A stretch of 64,000 bases of DNA from Curtobacterium pusillum. GTDB taxonomy: Bacteria > Actinomycetota > Actinomycetes > Actinomycetales > Microbacteriaceae. Both the position numbers and the translations under genes were made by a program. This document shows, in pieces, positions 1 to 9,932 of this stretch. The stretch's first letter is position 1; each line of letters opens with the position of its first letter. The notes below the pieces were generated by a model. The model had not been told where the DNA came from and searched no databases. It saw only the letters and a list, made by a program, of their open reading frames with translations. The stretch spans positions 31,888 through 95,887 of the forward strand of contig NZ_JABMCE010000062.1 of assembly GCF_013359865.1 (NCBI RefSeq), in the 5' to 3' direction.

Positions 1-227
1 ACCTTCGAGATCGTCACGGTGAGGTACGCGAAGATGCCGAAGTCGAACCACTCCATGGCGTTGCCGAGCGCAGCGGCGGCGACGGCACGCTTGAGCAGCG
101 ACTCCTCGACGACGGTGACGTCGTCCTCGGTCAGCTTGCGGCGGGCGCGCTTGGCCTGCGCCTTCGTGCGCACGGGCTTCGTGTGGTGCGGCCTGCTGGG
201 CCCCGCGTGGTCGTCGTTCGTCGGCAA
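1..227 (-). CDS. MFS transporter (MHS family), N-terminal part only
   Basis: The visible N-terminus of a membrane transporter runs off the left edge. After a basic, polar leader of about 57 residues it reads GNAMEWFDFGIFAYLTVTIS, which is the start of the first transmembrane helix of the metabolite:H+ symporter group (ProP/ShiA-like). That group imports compatible solutes or organic acids. The start is TTG at 225-227, chosen because GGAGG lies 5 nt upstream and no ATG is in frame; GTG codons further in are possible. The substrate cannot be told. A second, full-length member of the group lies at 62142-63551. Confidence 0.7.
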   Translation of the reverse strand, partial: MPTNDDHAGPSRPHHTKPVRTKAQAKRARRKLTEDDVTVVEESLLKRAVAAAALGNAMEWFDFGIFAYLTVTISK

Positions 228-533
228 GTCGTCCTCCGGTTGTGCTGTGGGCTTCCTTCGGGCATCCGACGGGACGGCGACGCTGCAGCACGCGAGCGCT
301 GGATCCGCCCGCCGAACAAACTCCGAGAGCCTACCAGACTGACGGCCAGAGTGGAATATCAGTTGCGATGGAACCTCTGCCGCCCGAGCGGAGTGAACGC
401 CCGCGGCCTGAGCGGGACCGGGTAACCTGGGGTACACCGCGCACACCGCACGGTACCCCTGCGCAGTGCGCGCGGACACTCAGGCACCTCATCACGGACT
501 CGGTGCCGCACACATCGATCGAAAGGCGCCTCC
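228..533. other. Divergent intergenic region MFS / valS
   Basis: About 300 bases without a convincing gene. On the minus strand a TAGGCT box near 313-318 could serve the MFS gene; on the plus strand TAACCT at 423-428 could serve valS, which would then have a leader of about 100 nt. I looked for a T-box leader (specifier stem plus terminator) before valS and saw none. Confidence 0.4.
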
Positions 534-3125
534 ATGACGAAGCCCATGCCCGAGAAGCCCACCGTGGACGGTCTCGAAGACGTCTGGGGCCCCGTCTGGG
601 AGCAGGACGGCACCTACCGCTTCGACCGCACCGGCATCACCCGCGACGACGTCTACTCGATCGACACCCCGCCGCCCACCGCCTCCGGCTCGCTGCACAT
701 CGGCCACGTGTTCTCGTACACCCACACCGACCTCAAGGCCCGGTACGAGCGCATGCGCGGCAAGCGGGTCTTCTACCCGATGGGCTGGGACGACAACGGC
801 CTCCCCACCGAGCGCCGCGTCCAGAACTACTACGGCGTCCGCTGCGACCCGCAGCTCCCCTACGACCCGGCCTTCGTGCCGCCGTTCGAGGGCGGCGACA
901 ACAAGTCGAGCAAGGCGGCCGACCAGATCCCGGTGTCGCGGCGCAACTTCATCGAGCTGTGCGAGCGCCTGACCGTGCAGGACGAGCAGCAGTTCGAGCA
1001 CCTCTTCCGCACGCTCGGCCTGTCGGTGGACTGGACGCAGTCGTACCGCACGATCGACGACACCTCCCGCGCGAGCGCCCAGCGTGCCTTCCTCCGCAAC
1101 CTCGAGCGGGGCGAGGCATACCAGGCCGACGCCCCGACGCTCTGGGACGTGACGTTCCGCACGGCGGTCGCACAGGCCGAGCTCGAGGACAAGGAGATGC
1201 CCGGCGCCTACCACGGCATCGCCTTCCACAAGTCCGACGGCACGGGTGACATCGTCATCCAGACCACCCGTCCCGAACTCCTCCCCGCGTGCGTCGCCCT
1301 CGTCGCGCACCCGGACGACGAGCGCTTCCAGGACCTCTTCGGCACGACGGTCCGCTCCCCCCTGTTCGACGTCGAGGTCCCCGTGCTCGCGCACCACCTG
1401 GCGCAGCAGGACAAGGGCGCGGGCATCGCCATGGTCTGCACCTTCGGTGACACCACCGACGTGGTGTGGTGGCGCGAGCTGCAGCTGCCGAACCGCGCGA
1501 TCATCGGCTTCGACGGCCGCGTGCGCTCGGACGAGCCCGCGTGGATCGAGTCCGAGGGCGGCAAGGCGCTCTACGCCGAGATGGCCGGCAAGACCGTGTT
1601 CTCCGCGAAGAAGGTCGTCGTGGACGCCCTCACCGAGTCCGGCGACCTGATCGGCGACGTGAAGACGATCCAGCACCCGGTGAAGTTCTTCGAGAAGGGC
1701 GACAAGCCCCTCGAGATCGTCTCGACCCGCCAGTGGTACATCGTGAACGGCGCGCGCGACGAGCAGCTCAAGACGACGCTCCGGCAGCGCGGCGACGAGA
1801 TCGCGTTCCACCCGGACTTCATGCGCGTCCGCTACGACAACTGGGTCGGGGGCCTCTCCGGCGACTGGCTGATCTCCCGCCAGCGCTTCTTCGGCGTCCC
1901 GCTCCCGGTCTGGTACCCGCTCGACGCCGACGGCAACCCGGTGTTCGACCAGCCCATCGTCCCCACCGAGGACCAGCTCCCCGTCGACCCGGCGTCCGAG
2001 CCGGCACCGGGCTACGAGGAGTCGCAGCGCGGCGTGGCCGGCGGGTTCCAGGGCGAACTCGACGTCATGGACACCTGGGCCACCTCGTCGCTCACCCCGC
2101 AGCTCGCGGGCAAGTGGGAGACCGACCCGGCCCTCTACGACCTGGTGTACCCGTACGACGTCCGCCCGCAGGCGCAGGACATCATCCGCACCTGGCTGTT
2201 CACGACGGTGCTCCGCAGCCAGCTCGAGGCCGACGTGGTGCCGTGGAAGCACGCGAGCATCTCCGGCTTCATCGTCGACCCCGACCGCAAGAAGATGTCG
2301 AAGTCGAAGGGCAACGTCGTCACGCCGCTGTCCATCCTCGAGCAGCACGGCGCCGACGCGGTCCGCTACTGGGCGGCGTCGTCGAAGCTCGGCACCGACG
2401 CGGCGTTCGACCCGCAGAACCCGAAGCAGATCAAGGTCGGCCGTCGCCTGGCGATCAAGGTCCTCAACGCGGCGAAGTTCGTCTACGGATTCCCCCTGCC
2501 CGAGGGCGCGACGAGCGTCACCGAGCCGCTCGACATCGACGTGCTCGCCGAGCTCGGGTCGGTCATCGAGCAGGCCACCACGGCGTTCGACGGGTTCGAC
2601 CACGCTCGCGCGCTCGAGGTGACGGAACGCTTCTTCTGGACGTTCTGCGACGACTACCTCGAGCTCGTCAAGGAGCGCGCGTACGGCACCGCGACGGAGT
2701 CGACGCACGAGACGCAGGCGAGCGCGGTCCTCGCGCTCCGCGCCGCGATCGACGCGCTCCTGCGCCTGCTCGCACCGTTCCTCCCGTTCGCGACGGAGGA
2801 AGTGTGGGCCTGGACCCACGACACCAGCGTGCACCGCGCCTCCTGGCCGACCGTGGCCGAGCTGCCCACGCAGGCCGAACCGTCTGGTCTCCTCGGGGCT
2901 GTCGGACAGGCGCTCATCGGCATCCGCGGGGCGAAGACCGCGGCGAAGGCGTCCCAGAAGACGCCGGTCACGCACGCAGTCGTCACCGCCCCGGCCGAGA
3001 CGCGGGCGCTCCTCGAGCGCGCCGCCGTCGACCTGGCGGCCGTCGGCCGCATCGAGAACCTGTCCTTCGTGGACGGGGCCGAGCTGGCCGTCACCGAGAT
3101 CGAACTGGCGGAGCAGCAGGCGTAG
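534..3125 (+). CDS. valS: Valine--tRNA ligase
   Basis: Charges tRNA-Val with valine in the cytoplasm. Class I synthetase signatures are intact: HIGH in GSLHIGHVFSYTHTD (about residues 55-58) and KMSKS in KKMSKSKGNVVTP (about 586-590), with an editing domain between them and an anticodon-binding domain after. At 863 aa it has the usual bacterial length; the C-terminal arm is short. The ATG at 534 gives the expected N-terminus, though its ribosome site (GAAAGG) is modest. A short reading frame follows in the same direction, separated by a strong hairpin. Annotation is certain; regulation is not visible. Confidence 0.98.
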   Translation: MTKPMPEKPTVDGLEDVWGPVWEQDGTYRFDRTGITRDDVYSIDTPPPTASGSLHIGHVFSYTHTDLKARYERMRGKRVFYPMGWDDNGLPTERRVQNYYGVRCDPQLPYDPAFVPPFEGGDNKSSKAADQIPVSRRNFIELCERLTVQDEQQFEHLFRTLGLSVDWTQSYRTIDDTSRASAQRAFLRNLERGEAYQADAPTLWDVTFRTAVAQAELEDKEMPGAYHGIAFHKSDGTGDIVIQTTRPELLPACVALVAHPDDERFQDLFGTTVRSPLFDVEVPVLAHHLAQQDKGAGIAMVCTFGDTTDVVWWRELQLPNRAIIGFDGRVRSDEPAWIESEGGKALYAEMAGKTVFSAKKVVVDALTESGDLIGDVKTIQHPVKFFEKGDKPLEIVSTRQWYIVNGARDEQLKTTLRQRGDEIAFHPDFMRVRYDNWVGGLSGDWLISRQRFFGVPLPVWYPLDADGNPVFDQPIVPTEDQLPVDPASEPAPGYEESQRGVAGGFQGELDVMDTWATSSLTPQLAGKWETDPALYDLVYPYDVRPQAQDIIRTWLFTTVLRSQLEADVVPWKHASISGFIVDPDRKKMSKSKGNVVTPLSILEQHGADAVRYWAASSKLGTDAAFDPQNPKQIKVGRRLAIKVLNAAKFVYGFPLPEGATSVTEPLDIDVLAELGSVIEQATTAFDGFDHARALEVTERFFWTFCDDYLELVKERAYGTATESTHETQASAVLALRAAIDALLRLLAPFLPFATEEVWAWTHDTSVHRASWPTVAELPTQAEPSGLLGAVGQALIGIRGAKTAAKASQKTPVTHAVVTAPAETRALLERAAVDLAAVGRIENLSFVDGAELAVTEIELAEQQA

Positions 3126-3134
3126 CGTCGCGGA

Positions 3135-3160
3135 CGGCCGGTCGCGTCCGCGACCGGCCG
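3135..3160 (+). terminator. Hairpin after valS
   Basis: Two perfect 12-bp arms (CGGCCGGTCGCG / CGCGACCGGCCG) with only two bases between them begin 10 nt after the valS stop. There is no U-run, as is common in high-GC actinobacteria, so this is a likely but unproven terminator. Confidence 0.55.
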
Positions 3161-3184
3161 CCGAGCGACGGACTGGAGGCACGG

Positions 3185-3436
3185 ATGCAGTTGGGCACAC
3201 GCTGGAACGTGGGTGGGGAGCCACCCGCGCGACTGCCCGAGGCGATGGTCGTCGCCGTACGCGGCGTCGAGGACGAGCTCGCATCGGAGTCCGTGGACAC
3301 GACGGGGTGGGGCTGGACCCTGACGTTCCTCGAGGGCAAGCCGATGGTCGCACTGGACGACGGCACGTCGATCCACCTCGACGACGCCGGGCACGCGCAG
3401 GTGACGAACCCGGACGACGCCGCGGAAGAGGACTGA
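3185..3436 (+). CDS. Small acidic hypothetical protein (83 aa)
   Basis: Short reading frame starting MQLGTRWNVGGEPPARLP, with an acidic tail (NPDDAAEED). Its ribosome site GGAGG sits 7 nt before the ATG and is part of a half copy of the dispersed GGAGGCGCGG element. No signal peptide or membrane segment; the middle (GWTLTFLEGKPMVALDDGTSI) looks like a small beta-rich fold. It lies between valS and a tetR gene (12 nt gap to the latter), so may be co-transcribed with the regulator. Function unknown to me; codon use fits a real gene. Confidence 0.65.
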   Translation: MQLGTRWNVGGEPPARLPEAMVVAVRGVEDELASESVDTTGWGWTLTFLEGKPMVALDDGTSIHLDDAGHAQVTNPDDAAEED

Positions 3437-3448
3437 CCGGGTACGCCC

Positions 3449-4033
3449 ATGGCCACCAGCAGCATCGAGTGCGACGTCCGGGCGCGCATCGTCGACGTCG
3501 CCGACCGGCTCTTCTACGCGCGCGGCATCCAGGCGGTCGGCATGGACGCCATCCGCACCGGCGCCGGGGTGTCGCTGAAGAAGCTCTACGCCGCGTTCCC
3601 CGGCAAGGAGCAGCTCATCGCCGCCGTCCTCGCCGGCCGGCACGACATCTGGGAGCGCGGGGTGCGCGGCGCGGTCGACGCCGCCACGACACCGCGCGAC
3701 AAGCTCCTCGCGATGTACGACTTCCTCGAGTCGTGGTTCGGCGACGACGCGTTCCGCGGCTGCGGGTTCATCAACGCGTTCGGCGAGCTCGGGGCCACCT
3801 CACCCGCCGTCGCCGAGATCGCCCGCGCGCACAAGGACTCCTTCCAGCGGTTCGTCCATCAGCTCACCGCCGATGCCGTCCCCGACCCCGACCGCGCCGA
3901 GGAACTCGCAGCGCAGCTCGCGCTGCTCGCCGAGGGCGCGCAGACGACCGCGGCGATCGCCGGCTCGACGGCGCCCGCCGTGCACGCGCGGCGCGCGGCC
4001 GCGACACTCATCGACGCGGCGACGCGCGCCTGA
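3449..4033 (+). CDS. TetR family transcriptional regulator
   Basis: 194-aa dimeric DNA-binding repressor type. The N-terminal helix-turn-helix is clear (about residues 10-58: RIVDVADRLFYARGIQAVGM, then GVSLKKLYAAFPGKEQLIAAVL). The ligand domain holds ESWFGDDAFRGCGFINAFGEL, typical of the TetR_C group near YxaF/LmrA-like regulators that often sense small organic molecules. It starts 12 nt after the upstream small gene. The target is unknown: the next gene is a peptidase with its own promoter, so repression of a neighbour is not obvious. Confidence 0.9.
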   Translation: MATSSIECDVRARIVDVADRLFYARGIQAVGMDAIRTGAGVSLKKLYAAFPGKEQLIAAVLAGRHDIWERGVRGAVDAATTPRDKLLAMYDFLESWFGDDAFRGCGFINAFGELGATSPAVAEIARAHKDSFQRFVHQLTADAVPDPDRAEELAAQLALLAEGAQTTAAIAGSTAPAVHARRAAATLIDAATRA

Positions 4034-4050
4034 GACGCGACCACCTGCGG

Positions 4051-4090
4051 GACGGGAGGCGCGGGGCCCGCCCGCACCGTGCCTCCAGTC
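4051..4090. repeat. REP-like palindrome (GGAGGCGCGG family)
   Basis: Imperfect inverted repeat, arms 4051-4067 and 4074-4090, core GGAGGCGCGGGGC / GCACCGTGCCTCC. It lies between the tetR stop and the leaderless promoter of the next gene, where it could end transcription. One of more than ten relatives in this window. Confidence 0.75.
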
Positions 4091-4092
4091 CC

Positions 4093-4104
4093 TAGGGTGG
4101 TGGG
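4093..4104 (+). promoter_or_regulatory. Leaderless -10 box of the M3 peptidase gene
   Basis: TAGGGT at 4093-4098 lies 6 nt before the ATG, so transcription should begin at or next to the start codon and the mRNA should lack a leader. There is no ribosome site. Confidence 0.6.
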
Positions 4105-6132
4105 ATGGCAACCCCGTTCGATGCACCGAGCACCCTCCCCTACTCCCTCCCGCCGTTCCGCGACGTGCGACTCGAGCACTACCGGCCGGCGTTCGACGCC
4201 GGCATGGCGGAGCAGCGCACCGAGGTCGAGGCGATCGCCGCCTCACCCGACGCCCCCACGTTCGAGAACACCCTCGTGGCGCTCGAGCGCACCGGACAGC
4301 TGCTCGCCCGCGTCAGCCACGTGTTCTTCACGCTGTCGTCGGCGGACTCGACGCCGGAGCTGCACGACCTCGAGGCCGACGTCTCCCCGCTCCTCGCCGC
4401 CCACCGCGACGCGATCACCCTCGACGGTCGGCTGTACGAGCGGATCGCCGCCGTCCGGTCCTCGCTCGCCGACCGCACCGACCTCACCGACGAGGACCGC
4501 CGTCTCGTCGAGCGCACGTACACCGAGATGACCATGGCGGGCGCCGGCCTCGACGACGCCGGCAAGGAGCGCCTCACCGCGATCAACCAGGAGCTCTCGA
4601 CGCTCACCACCACGTTCGAACGGAACCTGCTCGAGGACACGAACGACCTCGCGGTGCACGTGACGTCCGAGCAGGAGCTCGAGGGCCTCGACGACGGCGC
4701 CAAGTCAGCCGCGGCCGCAGCCGCCGCAGACCGCGGGCTCGACGGCTGGCTCATCACGCTGCCGCTCTACACGGGGCACCCGTGGCTCGCGTCCCTGGCG
4801 GACCGGGGCCTGCGGGAGCGGATCATGCGCGCCTCGCTGTCCCGCGGTCGTCGCGGCAACGAGCACGACAACCGCGACGTGCTGCTGCGGATCGTCCGGC
4901 TCCGTGCCGAACGCGCGGAACTGCTCGGCTTCCCGAACCACGCCGCCGTCGTCACCGCCGACGAGACCGCGAAGACGCCCGAGGCCGTCGACGGACTGCT
5001 GTCCTCCCTCGTGCCGGCAGCCGCCGCGAACGCCGACGACGAGCGCGCCGTCCGGTCCCGCACCGTCGGGTTCGACATCGAGGCGTGGGACTGGGCGTAC
5101 GCCACCGAGCTCCTCCGCGGCGAGCAGTTCGCCGCGGACAGCTCGGCGCTCCGGCCGTACTTCGAGGCCGACCGGGTTCTGCACGACGGGGTGTTCCACG
5201 CCGCCGGGGAACTGTACGGCCTGACCTTCACCGAGCGTCCGGACCTGCACGGGTACAACGACGAGGTCCGGGTGTTCGAGGTGCACGGCGACTCCGGCGA
5301 ACAGGTCGGGCTGTACCTGCTCGACCTCTACACGCGTGACGGCAAGCGCGGCGGTGCGTGGATGAACCCCGTCGTGGAGCAGTCCGCCCTGCTCGGCACG
5401 CTGCCCGTCGTCGTGAACAACCTCAACGTCGCGAAGCCCGCCGCGGGATCACCGACGCTCCTGATCCAGGACGAGGTGGAGACCCTCTTCCACGAGTTCG
5501 GGCACGCCCTGCACGGCCTCATCGCCCGCACGACCTACCCGCGGTTCTCCGGCACCAACGTCGAGCGCGACTTCGTGGAGTTCCCCTCGCAGGTGAACGA
5601 GATGTGGGTGTCGTGGCCGTCCGTCCTGGCGAACTACGCCAAGCACCACGAGACGGGCGAGCCGCTGCCGCCGGAGCTCGTGCTGGGCCTGAGCGACTCC
5701 GCCGGGTTCAACGAGGGCTTCGCGACGACGGAGTACCTCGCCGCCGCGCTCCTCGACCAGGCGTGGCACCGGCTCTCCGCTGCTGACGCTGCGGCCGTCG
5801 AGGATGTCGAAGCGTTCGAGCGTCAGGCCCTGGCCGACGCGGGCATCGCCGTCGAGGCGGTGCCGCCCCGGTACTCGTCCACGTACTTCGCGCACACGTT
5901 CTCGGGCGGGTACGACGCCGGGTACTACGGGTACATCTGGTCCGAGGTGCTCGACGCCGACACCGTGGAGTGGTTCCGGGAGAACGGCGGCCTCTCGCGC
6001 GAGGCCGGGGAGCGTTTCGCGACCCGCCTGCTCGGGGTCGGGGGCGCGAAGGACCCGCTCGAGGCGTACCGCGACTTCCGGGGGCGTGACGCCGAGGTCG
6101 GGCCGCTGCTGCGGCGCCGCGGGCTGGAGTAG
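4105..6132 (+). CDS. dcp: M3 family metallopeptidase (peptidyl-dipeptidase Dcp type)
   Basis: 675-aa cytoplasmic zinc peptidase of the thimet oligopeptidase family; Dcp members cut dipeptides from the C-termini of short peptides and help recycle them. The zinc site HEFGH is at about residues 463-467 (LFHEFGHALHGL), followed by the third ligand region FVEFPSQVNEMW. The C-terminal substrate-binding part (YSSTYFAHTFSGGYDAGYYG) is complete. The gene has its own leaderless promoter. The family could also be OpdA-like (PrlC); the sequence pattern favours Dcp, but I cannot separate them with certainty. Confidence 0.9.
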   Translation: MATPFDAPSTLPYSLPPFRDVRLEHYRPAFDAGMAEQRTEVEAIAASPDAPTFENTLVALERTGQLLARVSHVFFTLSSADSTPELHDLEADVSPLLAAHRDAITLDGRLYERIAAVRSSLADRTDLTDEDRRLVERTYTEMTMAGAGLDDAGKERLTAINQELSTLTTTFERNLLEDTNDLAVHVTSEQELEGLDDGAKSAAAAAAADRGLDGWLITLPLYTGHPWLASLADRGLRERIMRASLSRGRRGNEHDNRDVLLRIVRLRAERAELLGFPNHAAVVTADETAKTPEAVDGLLSSLVPAAAANADDERAVRSRTVGFDIEAWDWAYATELLRGEQFAADSSALRPYFEADRVLHDGVFHAAGELYGLTFTERPDLHGYNDEVRVFEVHGDSGEQVGLYLLDLYTRDGKRGGAWMNPVVEQSALLGTLPVVVNNLNVAKPAAGSPTLLIQDEVETLFHEFGHALHGLIARTTYPRFSGTNVERDFVEFPSQVNEMWVSWPSVLANYAKHHETGEPLPPELVLGLSDSAGFNEGFATTEYLAAALLDQAWHRLSAADAAAVEDVEAFERQALADAGIAVEAVPPRYSSTYFAHTFSGGYDAGYYGYIWSEVLDADTVEWFRENGGLSREAGERFATRLLGVGGAKDPLEAYRDFRGRDAEVGPLLRRRGLE

Positions 6133-6197
6133 CCCGCGGCGCGCCGGGCCGGCGCGGTGTGCCGGGGCCGGCGGCCGCGCGGGCCCGGGGCGCGCGT

Positions 6198-6260
6198 CGA
6201 ACCACGTTCCCGACATCGAACCAGCGCCGCGGCCCGGTTCGATGTCGGATCCATGGTTCG
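6198..6260. repeat. Long inverted repeat between convergent genes
   Basis: Two 25-nt arms (6198-6222 and 6236-6260) agree at about 21 of 25 positions and share CGAACCA and CGACATCGAACC. A 13-nt GC-rich loop separates them. It sits between the convergent peptidase gene and clpX and may act as a two-way terminator. It is not of the GGAGGCGCGG family. Confidence 0.7.
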
Positions 6261-6291
6261 GACCGCCGCCGCGCCGCGCCGCTCCGCCGCG

Positions 6292-7572
<1,281 letters not shown>

Positions 7573-7765
7573 GTCGGTGCCCTCCCTGGTTGACCGATGC
7601 AGGTCGACGACCTGCCCGACTTGTGGACGAGCCTAATCGCAACCGGTGACACCGGCTGCGACGCCGAGCCGGTTTCGGCTGCGGCGTTCGCCCAGGGCGT
7701 TCGATCCTGCTACCGTGTTCCCGACTTCTCTACAAGTTGTAGAACTCCGCTCCGGAAGGAAACAC
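7573..7765. promoter_or_regulatory. Divergent clpX / ycnI regulatory region
   Basis: Minus strand: -10 box TAGGCT (7630-7635) for clpX, with a perfect palindrome CCGGTGACACCGG (7643-7655) just upstream. Plus strand: -10 box TACCGT (7711-7716) for ycnI. Between them CGCCCAGGGCG (7689-7699) fits the core CGCYNANRGCG reported for ClgR, the activator of clp genes in corynebacteria. Downstream of the ycnI start of transcription lies the perfect palindrome CTACAAGTTGTAG (7730-7742), a possible repressor site for the copper genes. Confidence 0.45.
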
Positions 7766-8491
7766 ATGTCCAAGCGTCTCGCCGTCGCCGGCACCGCGAC
7801 CCTCGGTGTCACCGCCGCGATCGTCCTCGGCACCGCGGGTGTCGCCAGCGCCCACGTGAGTGCGACCGCCTCGTCGACCGCGGCGAACTCGTACACGACG
7901 GCGACGTTCTCGGTCCCGCACGGCTGCGACGGCTCGCCCACGACCAAGATCGAGTTCCAGGTGCCGAAGTCGGTCATCGAGGTCACGCCGACGGTGAACC
8001 CGAACTGGACCATCACGAAGGCGACCGAGCCCTACACGAGCCCGTCCTCGTCCGCCGACGACGAGGAAGCCGAGGACGCCGGCGAGCGCGTGACGAGCGT
8101 CACCTACACCGCGAAGACCCCGCTCCCCGCCGACGAGCGCGACACGTTCGCGCTGTCGTTCTCGCTGCCCGACGGCAAGGCCGGCGACGTCGTGGAGTTC
8201 CCCGCGCTGCAGACCTGCGAGAAGGGTTCCGTCGAGTGGAACCAGGAGCAGAAGGCGGGCGAGGCCGAACCCGAGCACCCGGCGCCCTCGATCACCATGA
8301 CCGCGGCCGTGGCCACCTCGGCGGACGGTGACCCGGTCGCCGCCACCCCGACGGCCGAGGCCGCCAGCACCAGCACCTCGAGTGACCCCGACCTCGTCGG
8401 CCGCTTCCTCGGCCTCGGCGGCCTGGTGCTCGGAGCGGTCGCCCTGGTCGTCGCGGTCGCGAACACGCGCCGCCGGAGCACCTCCAAGTGA
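7766..8491 (+). CDS. ycnI: YcnI-like copper-binding membrane-anchored protein (DUF1775)
   Basis: 241-aa exported protein. The signal peptide (to about residue 30) should be cut after ASA, leaving an N-terminal histidine (HVSATASS), the copper ligand known for YcnI. The DUF1775 domain holds SVPHGCDGSPTTKIEFQVP, and the C-terminus has one membrane anchor (LVGRFLGLGGLVLGAVALVV). ATG 7766 is chosen over upstream in-frame starts because GGAAGGA lies 5 nt before it and the signal peptide begins there. It overlaps copC by GTGA, so the two are co-translated; together they probably handle copper outside the membrane. Confidence 0.9.
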   Translation: MSKRLAVAGTATLGVTAAIVLGTAGVASAHVSATASSTAANSYTTATFSVPHGCDGSPTTKIEFQVPKSVIEVTPTVNPNWTITKATEPYTSPSSSADDEEAEDAGERVTSVTYTAKTPLPADERDTFALSFSLPDGKAGDVVEFPALQTCEKGSVEWNQEQKAGEAEPEHPAPSITMTAAVATSADGDPVAATPTAEAASTSTSSDPDLVGRFLGLGGLVLGAVALVVAVANTRRRSTSK

Positions 8492-9180
8492 CGCCCGACC
8501 CACGTCCGACGCGCGACAGGCGGTCGCGCGGACCAGCGGCAGGGCGGGCCGGGAGGCTCGTGGCCGGGACAGCCGCGGCCCTCGCCATCGCGGGCAGTGC
8601 GGTCCTCGGCCTCGCCGGCCCCGCCAGCGCGCACAACTACATGATCGCCTCGACGCCGAAGGTCGACGGGACGCTGACGTCGCTGCCGAAGACGTTCGAG
8701 ATCACCACGAACGACAGGCTGCTCGACATCGGCGGCACGGACTCCGGGTTCGCGTACCGGATCGTCGGCCCGGACGGGAAGTACTACGAGGACGGCTGCC
8801 TCGACGTCGACGGACCGTCGATGACGACGAAGGCGGCACTCGGCGACTCCGGGAAGTACACCGTCGAGTGGCAGATCATCTCCGCCGACGGCCACACCGT
8901 GTCCGACGAGTACACGTTCACGTGGGACGCCCCCGCCGGGTTCACGCCCGCGAAGGGCTCGTCGAAGCCACCGGTCTGCGCCACCTCCGGCAGCGGGAGC
9001 ACCGGTGCGAGCGCGAGCGCGGACACCACGGGCACTGCGTCGGGAGACACCGACTCCGCGGCGTCCGACGCGATCTGGATCGGTGCCGGCGGTGTCGTGC
9101 TCGTCGGCGTGGTCGTCGCCGTCCTGCTCCTCCTCCGTCGTCGTCCCGCCCCCGCGGCCGACGACACCGACGACGACTGA
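8488..9180 (+). CDS. copC: CopC family copper-binding protein
   Basis: 230-aa exported protein with a long basic N-region and signal peptide ending GPASA; the mature protein begins HNYMIASTPKVDGTL, the CopC copper site. The CopC domain (about residues 48-150) contains GLDVD and WQIISADGHTVSDEY, with the second histidine. A serine/threonine-rich linker leads to a C-terminal anchor (AIWIGAGGVVLVGVVVAVLLLL). The start is GTG overlapping the ycnI stop (GTGA). No CopD-like permease follows, so the pair may bind or deliver copper without a dedicated importer here. Confidence 0.9.
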   Translation: MTPDPRPTRDRRSRGPAAGRAGRLVAGTAAALAIAGSAVLGLAGPASAHNYMIASTPKVDGTLTSLPKTFEITTNDRLLDIGGTDSGFAYRIVGPDGKYYEDGCLDVDGPSMTTKAALGDSGKYTVEWQIISADGHTVSDEYTFTWDAPAGFTPAKGSSKPPVCATSGSGSTGASASADTTGTASGDTDSAASDAIWIGAGGVVLVGVVVAVLLLLRRRPAPAADDTDDD

Positions 9181-9194
9181 CACCAGCACGTACG

Positions 9195-9230
9195 AGAAGA
9201 GCCCCACACCGTTCGGTGCGGGGCTCTTCT
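9195..9230. terminator. Two-way terminator copC / clpP2
   Basis: Arms of 16 bases (9195-9210, 9215-9230; one mismatch, loop GTTC) between convergent genes, with AGAAGAGC on one side giving short A/T-bearing flanks. It is followed by four to five CTG triplets leading into the clpP2 stop. Confidence 0.75.
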
Positions 9231-9243
9231 GCTGCTGCTGCTG

Positions 9244-9903
9244 CTACTTGACGAGCGCCGGCAGGTTCTTGCGGCTCGTGAGGACCTGGTCGATCAGGCC
9301 GTACTCGAGAGCCTCTTCCGCGGACATGATCTTGTCACGCTCGATGTCGTTGTTGACCTGCTCCGGCGTCCGGTTCGAGTGCTTCGACAGGGTCTCCTCG
9401 AGCCAGGTGCGCATGCGGAGGATCTCCGCGGCCTGGATCTCGATGTCGGACGCCTGACCGCCGCCCTGCTGGGTCGCCGGCTGGTGGATCAGCACACGGG
9501 CGTTCGGGAGCGCGAGACGCTTGCCGGGAGTACCGGCAGCGAGGAGCACCGACGCCGCCGAGGCCGCCTGGCCGAGGCACACCGTCTGGATCTGCGGACG
9601 GATGTACTGCATCGTGTCGTAGATCGCCGTCATCGCGGTGAACGAGCCACCGGGCGAGTTGATGTACATGACGATGTCGCGGTCCGGGTCCATCGACTCG
9701 AGCACGAGCAGCTGCGCCATGACGTCGTCCGCCGACGCGTCGTCGACCTGGACGCCGAGGAACACGATGCGGTCCTCGAACAGCTTGGCGTACGGGTCCT
9801 GCCGCTTGTAGCCGTAGGCCGTGCGCTCTTCGAAGCTCGGCAGGATGTACCGATCAGTGGGGGCCGGGACGTTCTGCGCGCCACCGAGCATGGGGAGATG
9901 CAT
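9244..9903 (-). CDS. clpP2: ATP-dependent Clp protease proteolytic subunit ClpP2
   Basis: 219-aa serine peptidase. Catalytic serine lies in GQAASAAS (about residue 114), histidine in VLIHQP, aspartate in the ALEYGLID region; [13 protein letters not shown] is the oxyanion-side motif. The N-terminal extension [20 protein letters not shown] is typical of actinobacterial ClpP2. It follows clpP1 by 29 nt in the same direction, forming the mixed ClpP1P2 particle with it. Essential housekeeping protease in related genera. Confidence 0.96.
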   Translation of the reverse strand: MHLPMLGGAQNVPAPTDRYILPSFEERTAYGYKRQDPYAKLFEDRIVFLGVQVDDASADDVMAQLLVLESMDPDRDIVMYINSPGGSFTAMTAIYDTMQYIRPQIQTVCLGQAASAASVLLAAGTPGKRLALPNARVLIHQPATQQGGGQASDIEIQAAEILRMRTWLEETLSKHSNRTPEQVNNDIERDKIMSAEEALEYGLIDQVLTSRKNLPALVK

Positions 9904-9932
9904 TCTCGTTTCCTTTTCTTCGGTGGGTCGGG

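Noticed and set aside
428..533. T-box or other riboswitch before valS
   Set aside because: No specifier stem, T-box sequence or terminator/antiterminator pair could be drawn.
492..3353. 953-codon open frame on the minus strand opposite valS
   Set aside because: It has no recognisable motif and mirrors valS codons; in 70 % GC DNA the frame opposite a real gene often lacks stops.
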